Shown here piece by piece: positions 1 to 12,789 of a stretch of DNA of 64,000 bases. Position 1 is the first letter of the stretch. Each line of letters begins with the position of its first letter. This DNA comes from Gliomastix tumulicola. Its lineage: Eukaryota > Ascomycota > Sordariomycetes > Hypocreales > Bionectriaceae. The stretch spans positions 1,054,001-1,118,000 of the forward strand of contig BCHX01000008.1 in NCBI GenBank assembly GCA_001599755.1, given 5' to 3'. Position numbers and translations under genes: made by a program. Below the pieces are notes generated by a model that ran no database searches, had not been told where the DNA came from, and worked only from the letters and a program-made list of their open reading frames with translations.

Positions 1-480
1 TATTCAGGTCATGTGTCAAGGCCACGATCGATGTTTTCTTGTACGTAACTCCCTGCAGGTTTGTTTGTCGGCTTCACTTGAGCAATCGCTGGTGACCTGT
101 CTGGCCAGGCTTCACCGCAACGCTGGCCGCATACCGCTCTTCTGGGACCGGGGAACGATCCGGAGCTTGTATAGCATGGCGGGTAAGATGATTGTATAGC
201 CTGCCCAACCCCGTCACTCGCATCACTCGCGTCACTTGGGGACGATATACCCGGACCTGAGTGAAGCAGCTGCTCTGGCGTCACACAAGGGGATCTTTTC
301 CGCCTTCCCCGCCTCAGCCAAACACGCTGAAAATGCCAGTCACTCCGTCCCCGCGGGAATCCATAGCCTCAAACATTGCAGTCTTCAGTCGTTTGCAGAG
401 ATGACGGCAGAGGACACCCTAAGCGATGGCGCCAGACTCATGAATTCACCGCACCGCGTGAAGACAGATACCCCAATTAC

Positions 481-598
481 GAGCAGGCAGCGGTGAATGG
501 CACCATGTTGTTTGGATATCTACTTAGGTATCCTGTTGCGAGCAGGCAGTGGTGAATGGCACCATGTTGTTTGGATATCTACTTAGGTATCCTGTTGC
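481..598. repeat. 59-bp tandem duplication
   Basis: Two adjacent copies, 481-539 and 540-598, are identical except for one transition (C at 491, T at 550). The near identity indicates a recent duplication. No coding function is apparent. Confidence 0.95.
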
Positions 599-1803
599 GG
601 ACGACGGTGCCAACGCACCACGCCCGTACTCGTCCACCTGTGCTGTAGGGGACTTCTTTCAGCACGAGGCCTCATTCAAGGTGTTTGACTTTGATTTAAT
701 AATCTCTTTATCATTGATGAGCCATAGTAAAGCAGTAAAAACTCCGAACCCCTTCCCAGTGTGTGAATTGAGTTGTGTGGTGTGCCCCGTCGTCTCTCAT
801 CATGGTGACATTCGCTACCCTAGACCTCCCACCATCCAAGACGACGAAGCCCGCTCGACGCCGTCCCTTTGGTGCCATAGGAAAAAAAATGTTGGTCAAT
901 CACCTTTGACCATGTCTATGGGTTCCTTTGCCTTGATAAAAACTCAAGTTCTCTTGATAGTGCGTCCGTTGTTGTGCTGGAAGAGGTGTGACTTGACGGC
1001 GCGAGCCCCGTTCTCCCTTGGAGCAAACGGTCCGTCATACTGGTTGACTGCAGGTAGCGTTGCATCATGGGCGACGCAGAGGCGCTGCTGTTTGAGAAGC
1101 AATAAGTCAGCAGTGGACCGAGATATACCAGGGGCAGTGAGCCATTGGCTGGAACTGAAGGTGTGGCTTGGTCTTACCTAGTGTTCGAGACCGTGGCGGT
1201 GCCAATTGGGCTGGGGTTCGACATTGTGGTGCTAATTGATCCCTGACAGCTAGCTAGGGTGTAGTTGATATTGCGATTGAAGATGGCGACAGGTAGTGTG
1301 GAAGAACGGTTCGGATGATTGCTGATGCTGAGATGGGACGAAAAGCATGAATACATACGTCCTTATATACCCGGCAAAAGTGAAGGCGCCTCGCTGTTTC
1401 GATTTTTTACATCTCGACCTCATTCACGGTCGTCCCCGACAGCTCACGACCGCTCCATCCATAAGACTCATCGCAAGGTCACCGTCACAAGGCAACTGGC
1501 CGGAATAGGCATGTCTCTGGGTCGCCGGCCGTCCACTTCCCCCTTCGTACCTGGGCGCCTGCCCAATCCTTCCGCGATCACGTCCATCTGATTCCCTCCC
1601 CCGTTACGCAGTATGTATTTAGCCCCTGCCAGGTGCCATGGACGAAGGTGGATGGCCTGAGTCAACGAGAACTGGCCGCCATCTGATTCACCCCGCGCCC
1701 GCCCCAGCATCCCTGCCCCACGCCTGTATCAGGTTGACCGTGCGCGGGAGCCCCCCCTGGTCGATGGAGATGCGATGCTGCGCACGTCACAGAGAAGAGA
1801 AGA

Positions 1804-1828
1804 GACGAGACGAGACGAGACGAGATGA
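1804..1828. repeat. GACGA microsatellite
   Basis: Four perfect GACGA units are followed by a GATGA variant, and preceded by GA-rich sequence from about 1790. Confidence 0.9.
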
Positions 1829-3815
1829 GGGGAGAGTGTGATGGGCGGTAATTTGCGTCCCGCGGCTGGCGGCTGTGGCCGATGTCATGATCCAATGGGT
1901 GAGCAGAGGACGGTGACTTGACGCCGGTTGAAGGTCTTGTTCGTCCGGGAGGATCAATTTAGAGAGGGAGTGGACGGCGACGAGGGAGAAAATGGATAAT
2001 CCCGTGGGGGTGGGATTGGATCGGGAACCCTTGCACCAGGGATGGGATACTGCACCTTTTTTTTTTTTTTTTTGCCCTTCTTCTGCCGCTGTCACGTTCC
2101 GGCGATGGCAGAGGACGATGCAGATTAGCAATGCTTCATCTAGGCTCCGAAGGCGTCTGATTGGGAGGAGGCCTGGCGTGATGGTGTTCCTCCTCCAGGC
2201 AGCAAGGCTACAATTCGGTGGCTGGCACTCGGAGCATCACATGCGTCAGTTCACTATCGCCATCGACGACGGAGACGTTCCCACGGAACTAATTTCCGGT
2301 AAGAACGCCCGATGCGAGTGACAGCTTGGACATTGGGATCACCTCCAATGGGATCCTCGAATTGGCCTGCCACCGTCCGTTCTGTAGCGCCCCGAGCGTC
2401 ACACCCACCGGCTCTAGCGTCCGTCGTCTCATCCCCGAATCAGGCACCTACGACGTGATTCCAGGCAGCCAGGCCGCCATTAAGCACGAACGAGGGGAGG
2501 CTGGGAGAGAGAAGACGGAAGAGCGAAAGAAGGAGGGCGAGGGGTCAGAATCGAGCCAATCGTTTCGATCCGTAATGCAAACCATCTCCCGTAGGGCTGC
2601 CTCGCGACCCGCACGGAGCCCATGTTTCTGGTCAGGGGACAATGGTCACCACGAGCGAATCAGAGGCGGCGCGAGGGGACTGCGACAAGGGGGCCCGTCC
2701 GGGCGATTGTTTTAGCAGTAGCCTGCCTGGAAGGGCCTCCCCGGCGGCTGCTTTCTCTCCCCCTCCTCCTCGATATGTAATCCGTTCTCAAGCGAAATGT
2801 ATGGGTTTTTGCGCCATCTTGCCGGACAGACGGACGGACGGTCAGTTCATCTCCTTTGCTGACGGGAAATTGGCCACTGTCGATGACGGCGACATCCAGA
2901 CCCCAACGATCCGCGTATGTGCATGTCCAGTGCAAACAATCTCACCCACCCCAGCACTAAACTCGTAGTGCCCGTTGGCAAACAACTGATTCAAACGATT
3001 AACCTTCAACGGCACCGTTCTCGACCCGTAGGACTGACGAGTCCTGCACACGCTGCAGTACCAACTCCGAAGGGGGGGTAAGCACCTAGAGTATATGTAT
3101 CTGATATTGAGTTCCGCCCGCCGGTGCCTCTAGCGGATAGACGGCGGCCATGGACACGCGTACAGCCCGGGTCCAGCGACCGAAGACGTTCGTCATTGCA
3201 GGTCAGCTTTTTCGCTGCAGCGCAGCCAGGCGAGGCGACTCATTGGGCTTCCCCCCCTTTCCTTTCCAGCGTCTCTCTCTGCTCCACAGCGGCTCGGAGG
3301 ATGAGAGGGCGTGGACGCCTTGCAGGACCCCCTGTCGTTCTACTTTGCCCATCGTGCGACAGCCCACCATCCCTCGAAGTGCTGACTGGACTGGACCGGA
3401 CCCTTTCAGCTAATAGTGGCTGTCCTCGGGCTGTGTGTGTCGCATGTCCTTAAGCTCTTCTCTCCGACGAGTCCTGACCTGCCATCAGCACCTTCATTCT
3501 CACTCTCCTAGACATTCTTACTCTTTCTTTCTTCATTTCCTCCCATCATGTATTGAGTGTATTATTTTTCCCGTTGTGTCTGTCTTCTCTATACTGAGCT
3601 CGTCCGTATGCCCAGGACCTCCCTCAGGCGAGTGCTAAAAATATCCAGCCGGCCGCCGATCCAGTCAGCGGCGCATGAATATGCTGCATTGAGGGACACT
3701 CCCTAGGTCACACACACACTCTCATATCCTCGTCGCATAATCGTCCCATCCCCATTTCCATCAACTGTACAACAACACATCACACACCTTTTGCTTTGTC
3801 CGTCCATCTATCATC

Positions 3816-6405
3816 ATGGACCAGAGCGAAGACCAGCACGTCCTCGCCACGGGGCTTCACCACCTCCCGCTGCGCGTCCGCGACAGCAGCACCTGCAGCA
3901 GCCACAGCACGAGCACCAAGTCCAGCGCCCTCACCGGCAGCACGCTCTTCCACCCGCAGGCGCAGCACAGCCACGCCCATTTCCACGCCCATCAACACCA
4001 CCAGTTCAAGGAGATCTCGTCCTCGTCCTCCAGCAGCCTGCGCAGCAGCCACAGACGCTGCCCCGAGACGCTGAACCTGCTGAGCGGGAGCGGCGGCGGC
4101 GCCATGTCGCGGCTGCGCTCCCCGACGGAGTCGTCGCTGGGCAGCTGCAGCATCCCCGACTCGGCCACGACGACGACGTACTCGCCGTCGACGCTCGCGA
4201 GCCCGCTGAGCTCGAGCTATGCGAGCGATCTGCAGGACATGCTGGCGGGCGTCGTGGTGTCGAAGGGGTCGAGGCCGGGAAGCAGGGTACTGCATCGGCA
4301 TCGGCCGAGTACGGCGACGTGCTCTACGTTTGTGAATGATGAGGATGAGGTGCCTGTCATGGTCGGGTATCAGGATCATCTGAAGAGGGCGACTATCTGT
4401 CGGGACGACTATGAGAGCGAGTCCGATGAGGACATGGAGGTTACGCCTCACGGGAATGACACGCTGCCAGTGAGGTGAGTTTGCTTTGATGTTCCCATGA
4501 TTGTACTAGGTACCTAGTGCTGATGTATCCAGCCCTTCCACACCAATCAAGCAAGAGTCGGCCTCCCCTCCCATGCCCTCCGTCGAGGACGCATGGGAGA
4601 CAGCCTCGACGGCATCCGACTACTGCCCCGAGGACGTCGAGTCCATCCTCGACTTCACCCTCCAGCTCGTCTATGGCGTCGACACCGACTCGGCCGCGGT
4701 ACCGCCCGCCCAGACGCGCGACCTCGTGCAGCGCTTCATCCGCGAGCTCGGCCAGAGCATCTGGCACAACAACAGCACGCCCCAGGACACAGACGGCAAC
4801 GGCAACGGCACCACCAGCGGCGCGCGCAACTCGGCCATCTCGTCCACCTCCTCTTCGACGTCCACGCCCGCCGGCAGCAACGGCAGCGCGGGTAACAGAG
4901 GCGGCGCCGGCGGCGGCAACAAGCGCAAGAAGCAGACCGCCGGCCGGGGCAGCGGAGGAGGCGCAGGAGGAGGAGGCGGCGGCGGTGGTGACGATGACGA
5001 CGGCAACGATGCGAGTGACGACAACGGCGACGGGTTTGTCCCTATCAAACGCGTGCGTCCGAACCCGCGCGACGACGACAGCAACCTGCGTCTCAGCTGC
5101 CCCTTCCGCAAGCGCAACCCGCACCGCTTCAATGTGCGCGACCACCACTCGTGCGCCATGACCTTCTTCCCCAAGTTCGCCGAGCTGCGGCAGCACATCG
5201 TCAAGCAGCACAAGCGCGAGGACCCCTCGGCGTTTGTCTGCGACCGCTGCAGCCGGGACTTCGCGTCGCGCAAGGACCTGCGGGATCACCAGCGGCTGCC
5301 GCGCGATCAGATGTGCGACATCGCCGACGTCGACCCGGAGTCCGGCATCGACGGCCCGACGGCGAACAAGCTGCTCAGCCGGAAGAGGGCGAGCGGCGCC
5401 TCGGCAGACGTGCAGTGGCGCGAGATCTGGAACATTCTGTTCCCCGACGACGACGACGGTCTGGTGCCGCGGGACTACCAGTTCACGCCCGTGATTGAGC
5501 ACTTTGAGCTGTCGAGCAACTACCTCTCGAGCTTCGCCTTCCTCAAGGGCGACCTGCGGGACAAGATGTCGAACCCGGCGACGCTCGAGACGCTCGCGAC
5601 CAAGTTCCACCAGTGCTTCGTCGAGACGGTGGAGCGGTGCATCGCCGAGGCCCAGACGATGCCGTACGCGAACCGGAGCAACAAGCGGAACGAGCAGCTC
5701 GCGGCCGCGGCGACGACGGCGGCGAGTGGCGGCGGCGGCGGCGGCGGCGGCGGTGTCTCCGGGGCGAGCGCGAGCGCGAGTGCGAGTGCGCTGCCGCGGA
5801 AGATGAAGGAGGTCGCGCCGCGGCCGGACTCTGGCGTGGTTATGGATGACGGGTCCGAGGAGAGCGGCAGCGTCATGGGCAGCGGGTTCCTCGGCGGGCG
5901 GCTCTCGCACAGAGAGAGCATGAGGACGGTCGTCAGAGGCAGCGGTCGGCGGGGAAGCAGTCTTGCTCCGGCGGGCGGCGGTGCAGGGGTCAGGGGCAGT
6001 ATCATGCCGCCGTCGAGAGCACAGTCTGCCATCTACGACGGGCCGCCGCCGCCGGCGACGACTCTGCCTACGATACCGGCGACAACGCCCATGGGGACAG
6101 CCCTCGACCATCACGCGACATCGGCCATCATGGCACCGACCGACGTGCACGCCTGGACGCACGGGGTGCCCTTCCCGCACACCTACGAGCCGATGCCAGA
6201 CAACTTCATGCACTCGGGCGGGATGCCCTGCCCCTCCTCCAGCGCCGAGCCGACTACCGACCTGGCCATGGACTCGTCCGACTTTGCCGCGTGGGCGGCG
6301 TCGCAGAACTTCTACCACGACGCGGGGATGGGGATGCCGGCGACGGCAGCACGAGGAGCCGAGCGCGAGGGATGGATGGGCCTGTTAGGGTCCACGGGCA
6401 ACTGA
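3816..6405 (+). CDS. C2H2-type zinc-finger protein
   Basis: Probable nuclear DNA-binding regulator of 843 aa. Exons are 3816-4474 and 4533-6405; the intron has a GTGAGT donor, a GCTGAT branch site and a CAG acceptor, and the join restores frame (residues ..DTLPVS-PSTPIKQES..). The first third is rich in Ser, His and Gln. A Gly/Asp-rich low-complexity run lies near residues 340-375. The zinc-binding block is at about 408-475: an atypical finger ending FAELRQHIVKQH, then CDRCSRDFASRKDLRDHQ, a CX2C finger whose last ligand may be Cys (C2HC-like). A poly-Gly tract follows near 625. The C-terminal third is disordered. The start is the first ATG, 36 nt after an AC-rich leader. The target genes cannot be inferred. 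Confidence 0.9.
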
Positions 6406-6458
6406 CTATCTTGGATATGAAGGGGTAATCAGGGTCTCTCTGTATGAACACACGGGCG

Positions 6459-6496
6459 CGCACACACACACACGCACGCACACACACACACACACA
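6459..6496. repeat. CA dinucleotide repeat
   Basis: An imperfect (CA)n tract lies about 60 bp after the stop codon of the C2H2 gene and about 80 bp before the end of the convergent acyltransferase gene, in the shared 3' region. Confidence 0.9.
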
Positions 6497-6573
6497 TTTT
6501 TGTACCCTTAATGTAATTCCGGCCGAGCTTGCTTGAAGAAAAGAAGAAAAATCTATCATTATCATGGATGGCG

Positions 6574-7929
6574 CTACTGCGTAACATATCTATCAAACCG
6601 CTTCGCCAGGTCTATGCACCGCTCGTCGATGAACCGCGTATACAGGTGCGCAACGTACAGATTCACCGCCGAGAGCACGATATACCCGCCGACCCAGGCA
6701 AACGCAAACGCAAACGGGTGCTGCTCGACGGCGACACCCCCGTACGGCTCCCGCGCGGCGAGGTACCACAGCGCGTCGCGCACGGGGTTCCGGATCATGT
6801 GGTAGACGGACTGGTGCACGAGGTAGAGCGAGAAGGAGACCCTGCCCAGGAACTGGACAGCGCGCGTGTTGAGCGGGCGCTGGAGGAAAGGGGAGCGGCG
6901 GATGGCGTAGACGAGGAGGAGGGAGCCGGCCGTCTTCCAGATCTTGTTGACGATGCCCCAGGCGTTGTCCCAGCGCTCCGAGGAGATGAGCTCGAGGAAC
7001 TGGTAGCCCGGCGTGAGGAAGCCGTCGTCGCCGAGGCAGAGGAGCCAGAGGCCGAAGAGGAAGCAGGCGTAGGTCCAGGCGGTGCTGAGGCGGACGAGGC
7101 GGGTCTTTGAGCTGAAGATTGGGCGGAAGAAGCGCGGGAGGTCGGTCTCGCCGATGTCTGAGCTAGATTCTGATGCGACGTGTCCCTCGGCGAGGTACAG
7201 ACCCGCGAGGAAGCCGAAGATGTCCCAGAGGCCAAAGTAGTACCAGAATGCCATGAGCCCCAGCAGCGCCAGCCGTCGCACGCCGGGCCTCCAGAAGGCG
7301 AGCGCGAGAATCACGAGATACACAACGCACGACCCTCGAAACTCGAGCGCCATCGTCCACAGCTGCCCGTTGAGCCCGCCGTTGTCCTGCAGGTAGATGA
7401 TATTCAGGTTGTCAAGCATGTACCGCCCGACAAACGTGACGTGAAACCACGGCGCCGTCCACGGCCGCCTGCCCCAGACGACATTGTCGGGAAACTCCCA
7501 CTGGTACAGGTTGCAGAAGAAGATGACCTGCGAGATGACGGCGATGCTCAGCACGGGCAGGTAGATGCGCAGCACGCGACGCGTCGCCGCCGACGCCAGC
7601 CGGCGCACAAAGTCGGCCGCGTTGCTATTTCTCGCGCGCAGGAGGTTCACCGAGATGGCGAAGCCGGAGATGACGAGGAACAGCGGCACCATGGCGTGGG
7701 CGGCGAAGAACAGGCGGAAGGGCGGCAGCTGGTAGAGGCGGCGGTTGTCCTCGGGGGGGTCGGCCCAGAAGGAGCGGAAGCCGGCATCCAGGACGCCGCC
7801 CATGAAGTAGTGGTCCGTGGCCACGATGGCGGCTGCGAGGCCGCGGAGGCCGTCGAGCCAGGTCGTGCGGTTCATGACGAGACTGGTGAGGGCATTCTCG
7901 TTGGGTTTTGACAGAGATTTTGCAGTCAA
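6574..7929 (-). CDS. Acyltransferase-3 family membrane protein
   Basis: Integral membrane acyltransferase of 451 aa in one exon, family Acyltransferase_3 (the OafA/YrhL superfamily), which transfers acyl groups to sugars or other acceptors. The N-terminal WLDGLRGLAA motif (about residues 25-34) with the following H of TDHYF is the family signature. About ten hydrophobic segments follow, including VPLFLVISGFAI, YLPVLSIAVISQVIF and the C-terminal VGGYIVLSAVNLYVAHLY. Length is normal for the family. The acyl acceptor is unknown. It is convergent with the C2H2 gene. Confidence 0.88.
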   Translation of the reverse strand: MTAKSLSKPNENALTSLVMNRTTWLDGLRGLAAAIVATDHYFMGGVLDAGFRSFWADPPEDNRRLYQLPPFRLFFAAHAMVPLFLVISGFAISVNLLRARNSNAADFVRRLASAATRRVLRIYLPVLSIAVISQVIFFCNLYQWEFPDNVVWGRRPWTAPWFHVTFVGRYMLDNLNIIYLQDNGGLNGQLWTMALEFRGSCVVYLVILALAFWRPGVRRLALLGLMAFWYYFGLWDIFGFLAGLYLAEGHVASESSSDIGETDLPRFFRPIFSSKTRLVRLSTAWTYACFLFGLWLLCLGDDGFLTPGYQFLELISSERWDNAWGIVNKIWKTAGSLLLVYAIRRSPFLQRPLNTRAVQFLGRVSFSLYLVHQSVYHMIRNPVRDALWYLAAREPYGGVAVEQHPFAFAFAWVGGYIVLSAVNLYVAHLYTRFIDERCIDLAKRFDRYVTQ

Positions 7930-8557
7930 GAGACGAAATTTCGGGACAAGGGACGATGTGTTTTAAGGATACGACGTGAGTCAGTGGGATCCCTGTAAAA
8001 GGGGGTGAAATCCGTGCCGCTTAGTACCAGAGCCACCTTGTCTGCCACTGCACAGCCCACTGTAGTAGACCCTCAGCCAAGCACGAAACACTCGTGAACA
8101 GCATCTCTGGCCATCCTTTGAGCCAACCTGCCAGGCAGCAGAGGACCAAGAATACGAAGCTGCTGGGCTCTATAGTTAGTTCCATGACCACACCTTGAAT
8201 AGTGCCTTGGACCCTTGTGCGAAGCCCCATGAGCCGTGACAACAGCATCGTGAGACGGCCCTCATCGAAGTGTCTACCCTTCGGGATTTACGCCCGCCAA
8301 GTGAAAAACACGAGCCGTAGACAGCATCTCACTGAAACGAGGCGTTTTATGCACATCTTCAGCCTGTCGGGCGGTGGTTCTCGCATCGATCGACCCACAA
8401 CCTTTTCCGACGTCATGAACTGCTCATCGACTCGGATTTCACTCGCGAAGCCCCTCATCTCGTGCAGTCGTTTTCACCCTTCGATGGGCATCTCAGACTC
8501 ATCCCATCCAGCCCATCTCATCGCCAGCGACTCTCTCGCCTCGTCCATCCGCTCACA
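7930..8557. other. Intergenic, divergent promoter region
   Basis: Spacer between the divergently transcribed acyltransferase and aldo-keto reductase genes. No gene or clear regulatory motif was recognised. Pyrimidine-rich DNA at about 8500-8550 probably forms the leader of the reductase gene. Confidence 0.6.
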
Positions 8558-9648
8558 ATGTCTGCCCCGACGCCCCCTCTGCTCGCCTCCAAGGTGACGG
8601 TACGTTTTCTTCCGGCGGCTGTTTCACGATGCACCATCATCGCCGCCGTGCTATTCCCGCAGTTAGTTACACAGCATGCATTGCATATTGACACGCAACA
8701 ACCAGCTCTCCAATGGCCTCACCATCCCCCAGATCCAGCTCGGCCTGTACATGATGACAGGCCGCGAGGTCACGGCCTCGGTGCCCTGGGCACTCGCCGC
8801 CGGCTACCGCGCCTTCGACTGCGCGCAGATGTACCGCAACGAGCGCGAGGCCGGGCGCGCCATCACGGGCTGGCTGGCGGATCCGGCTGCCAACGCCGCG
8901 GGCCTGAGGCGCGAGGACGTCTTCTACACGAGCAAGCTCGCCAGCAACAGCGAGTCGTACGAGGCGGTGCGGGCGTCCATCGCGCGGTCCATCGAGATCA
9001 CGGGGCTGGGGTACGCGGATCTGTTCCTGCTGCACAGTCCGTATGGGGGCAGGGAGGCGCGGCTGACGAGTTGGCGGGCGTTGGAGGATGCTGTGCTGGA
9101 GGGCGAGGTGAAGATGGCCGGCGTGAGCAACTACGGGAGCAAGCATGTAAGCACACACACACATTTTCTCTCTCTCTTCGAAGATGTTTCTAACGGTGAC
9201 AGATCGAGGAGCTCATGGCGTCGAACCCCCGCGTCAAGCCCGTCATCAACCAGATCGAAGTCCACCCCTTCAACACGCAGACGGGCATCCGCGAGACCTG
9301 CGCCCGCCACGGCATCGCCATCGAGGCCTACGCCCCGCTCGTCCGCGGCATGCGCATGCGGCACCCGGAGATCGTGCGTCTGGCCAAGAGATACGACCGC
9401 TCGCCGGCCCAGCTGTTCGTGCGCTGGAGCCTGCAGCACGACATGGTGACGCTGCCCAAGAGCGCGCGGCGGGAGCGGCTGGTGGAGAATGCGTCGGTGG
9501 ACGGGTTCGAGATCTCGGGGGAGGATATGGCGGTCCTAGATGGGCTAGACGAGAATCTCGTGACGGACTGGTGAGTGGTGATGATGAAGTCGTGACTGTG
9601 TGCGTGTGAATGCTGACTTGATGTAGGGACCCCACGGATGCGGATTAG
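8558..9648 (+). CDS. Aldo-keto reductase
   Basis: NAD(P)H-dependent carbonyl reductase of 290 aa, cytosolic. Four exons: 8558-8599, 8706-9146, 9203-9570 and 9627-9648. The first exon (14 codons) and last exon (22 nt) are tiny, but both joins restore family hallmarks: KVT-LSNGLTIPQIQLGLY at the N-terminus and the DWDPTDAD C-terminus. The catalytic tetrad is visible: Asp in RAFDCAQMY, Tyr of the same motif (about 51 and 56), Lys in FYTSKL (about 91) and His in FLLHSPYG (about 123). LPKSARRERLVENA is the NADPH-binding segment. It most resembles AKR5-type reductases of 2,5-diketogluconate or prostaglandin F synthase type; the substrate is not known. Confidence 0.93.
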
Positions 9649-10609
9649 AGTCTGGTCGGAACGGACGTTTAGTATTCGTCTCATGATATACAATGATATA
9701 AAGCACGGCCTTAGAACGTACGGCGGTTGTACCATCAGATCAGACTAGGCAGTTGACAAGCTCGTTAAACTACCACCCCTACCCAGCTGGTATTCCTTCA
9801 ACACAATGCCAGGTTCTCAACATGTCATGCAATGATCGGCCCGATTTTGTAGCACCACTTCAGGACAACAACGCCTATCCTCTCATTATATATGAAAGGG
9901 CTTCAGAATGCTCTATAAGGCGAGACTTGAGCCAGAAAAAATAAAGATGGAGGAACAGCAATGGTGATTGATACTGTCCCTCCGCCAGCATTCGAGGGGA
10001 CGTCTATAGGGTAGGGCGACAGAAGTGCGAGGCTCGGGTGGTGAGGCACACAAGCCGCTGTCTCAGCCACTCGCTGATGAGCCACGAATGCCCTCATTAT
10101 TAATCTAGAACAGCCGCTTATACAAATGCTAGGTTGTAGCCAACCGCCTTTTACCTGCAGGATTACCCTGATTTCGGGGGTGAATGAGCCTGAGAACGGC
10201 GGACGAGACGATCGCTAGACAGAGTCCGAGCTGTGCCCCAGAAAGTCCGAGCAGACCAATTAGCGCGGGGTATTAGGGCTGCTGACAGAATGACGCGGAC
10301 AGCATGTTCCTGTTTTCGTGGTCAAACAGACGTAAGAGTTTTGTCACCCCTCCAGACACACGCAACGACAGCGCCTCAGAGGCGCAGCATCGCTTCCACG
10401 TCTCCCTGTCCCTGTCGAATCCCTCCATTTAGACGCCAAAATCAAGCGCGGCAGGGACCCTGGATGCGGTCCAATGTCACCGGTGTCAGATCGGCTCGAC
10501 GGGAGACACCAAGGATGGCGATTGATTTAAAACGGCGGCGGCGCCCTGCCTGCGATCGTCTCGGACACGGAATCCCAAGACCATTCTCGCAATCACTGAA
10601 GCCCCAGCT
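9649..10609. other. Intergenic
   Basis: About 960 bp with no recognisable gene. It contains the 3' end of the reductase transcript and the upstream region of the Zn2Cys6 gene. Confidence 0.6.
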
Positions 10610-12634
10610 ATGGACAGCCAAACATTCTCCGACTCGTACGCGAGCGCCTCCGACTCGGCGCTGTCGACGACTCGCAGCGCCACTCCGCGCCCTTCTGGAC
10701 GCAAAGGCAGCAGGAAAGTCCGGACTGGCTGCATCACCTGCAAGTGCGTCGTCGTCTGCCTCTAACAGAACGAACTCCATGGGCAGCCCGCTGACAGAAC
10801 GCACAGAATCCGCAAGGTCAAATGTGACGAGGGCAAACCCTCCTGTTTGCGCTGCGTCAAGACGGGCCGCCGCTGTGACGGCTACTCGACCTCCAAGACG
10901 GGCGCCGCGAGCAGACCGCCCCGGACTCTGCCTGACCTGGACTCGCCCGAGGCGATGAGGGCATTCGACTTCTACCGCAGTCGCTCTGTCGCGCTGCTGG
11001 GCGGTGTCGCGGGCGGCACTGGCGTCACGCGTGCCTCTGGTTCGGACGCCGCTGAGCTCTGGGGCGGACCTGTCATCCAGCTCGCCGCGACAGAGCCAGC
11101 CGTCCGGCACGCGCTGCTGGCGCTGAGTAGCCTGCATGAGAGGATGTGCCTGCCCAAGAGCGCACGCGCGCACCAGGGCAGTGGAGGGACAGCCTTTGCG
11201 TACTCTGAATACGGCAAGGCGATCACGGCGGTGCGGTCCTGGGGCACTGTCACCACGGAGCCGGCCGTCGTGCCGCTGCTCGTCTGCATTTTGTTTATTT
11301 GCATCGAGTTCCTGGGGGGCTACGAGGACGCGGCCCTCGTCCATATCCTCCAGGGAAGGCAGATCCTCTCCAAATTCGACCCGGCCGACACCGCCCCCTC
11401 CGTGGAGCTCGTCCGACGCGTCCTGGCCCCCATGTACGCGCGCCTGAGCCTCACCTCCTTCACGTTCGGCAACCGGCCCGAGAGGATACCGGAGGGCTTC
11501 GCGAGGGGCCAGCGCCGCGGCGAGGACAACGAGGTGCCGCCCGTGTTCGAGACGCTCAAGGAGGCGAGGGACAGCATGTTCTGGCTCGTGGACGAGGGCC
11601 TGCGCTTCTCGACGACGGGGAAGCCCGCCGTGTACAACCCGGCCACGGACCCGGAGGAGATGCGCATGCTGGTGGACTGGCAGCAGTGGCTGCTGGGCCA
11701 GGTGCGGCGGTGGGATGCCGCGTTCACGGTCCTGAAGACGACGCTGCCAATCGACGTGGGCGGCGGCGGCGGCGGCGGTGCTGGAGGGCGGTCGACGAGG
11801 GCGCTGCAGGATCTGCTGCTGATGTACTACCATGCGTCTGTCGTGTGGGTGTCGACGGCGTTGACGCCCGATGAGGCTGCGTACGATGACTACATCCCCG
11901 CCTTCTCGGCCATTGTCTCCCATGCCTCGTCTGTCATCGCGGCGAGCTCGAACGCGCAGGACAGCGGGGTGACGTTCACGTTCGAGTCCGAGGTTGTGCC
12001 CCCCGTGTTCTGGGTGGCTTCGAAGTGCCGTCATCCGTTGCTGAGGAGGGCTGCCCTGAGACTGCTGGGCAGGGAGGAGGTGAAGAACAGGAGGGAGGGC
12101 CTCTGGCGGGCGAACGTGACGCACGCGGTGGCCAAGAAGGTGATCGAGATCGAGGAGGAGGGCATGGACACATTCCTCCAACACGAGCTCGACGCGGGGC
12201 TGTTCGACCTTGACCCCACGTCTAAGCTGTACATCTCGATATTGACGCCGCCGACGTACGCGAGACCAGCGCTGGATGTGACGGACGAGCGGGCACCCGT
12301 CGACGAGGGCGGTGTGAGCAGCTTCACGGTGGACGACGACCTGTCGCTGCGCTCCTCGCCTAGCAGCAGTGGCAGCAGCGCGGGCCTGTCGCCAGGGACA
12401 TCAACGCATGGCGAAGGAGACTCAGCGACAGACTCGCTGCTTGGAAGCGCTGGACAGGGCATCGACCCCGCGAGGCTGGTGTCGCCGTACGGCGTCCCCG
12501 AGCACCGGAGGATCAAGAATACCATCATGCCGCAGCACCGGCCAGAGGACGGCGGTCTATGGGTCACGACGTTTATGAGCCCCCAGCCGGGGGAGGCGGT
12601 GTGGGATACACAGAGGATGTGGGTGAAGGTGTAG
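10610..12634 (+). CDS. Zn2Cys6 fungal-specific transcription factor
   Basis: Nuclear regulator of 653 aa, exons 10610-10743 and 10807-12634. The 63-nt intron (GTGCGT...CACAG) falls inside the zinc cluster. Joining the exons gives six cysteines at about 41, 44, 51, 58, 61 and 68 with spacing C-x2-C-x6-C-x6-C-x2-C-x6-C, an exact binuclear cluster, preceded by a basic RKGSRKVRTG stretch. The rest is a long helical region (about 90-460) resembling the fungal transcription factor middle region, a Gly tract near 385, and a Ser-rich tail. The direct neighbours are an aldo-keto reductase upstream and convergent rtf2 downstream; there is no evidence that it controls either. Confidence 0.92.
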
Positions 12635-12789
12635 CAGTCATGAGGCAGCCTTCTGTAGGCGCAAACATTGTCCATGGGTGGGTGTCATGTACCATAATCA
12701 TGTCTATATGTCGTCTGACCGTAGCCAAAAAAAATACAAACGGAAACCATCCGTTGATGAAGCCAACACAATAACGAAGGGAGGCATTT

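Larger units (their letters stand above)
1..3815. other. Gene-poor region upstream of C2H2 regulator
   Basis: No open reading frame here resembles a known family, and no chain of exons with fungal splice sites could be assembled. The longest frame (549-1181, plus strand) has no domain-like composition. The region holds a 59-bp tandem duplication, a GACGA microsatellite, a 17-T run (2057-2073) and pyrimidine-rich DNA around 3460-3600 that may be promoter or 5' leader of the gene starting at 3816. Confidence 0.6.

Noticed and set aside
549..1181. 210-codon frame on the plus strand
   Set aside because: No recognisable domain, spans the upper copy of a tandem duplication, and shows no gene-like codon use.
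4441..6318. Long antisense open frame (625 codons) opposite the C2H2 gene
   Set aside because: Arginine/alanine-rich shadow translation of GC-rich coding sequence without domains or splice logic.
10442..12184. Antisense open frame (580 codons) opposite the Zn2Cys6 gene
   Set aside because: Shadow of a real gene; composition is low-complexity and matches no family.
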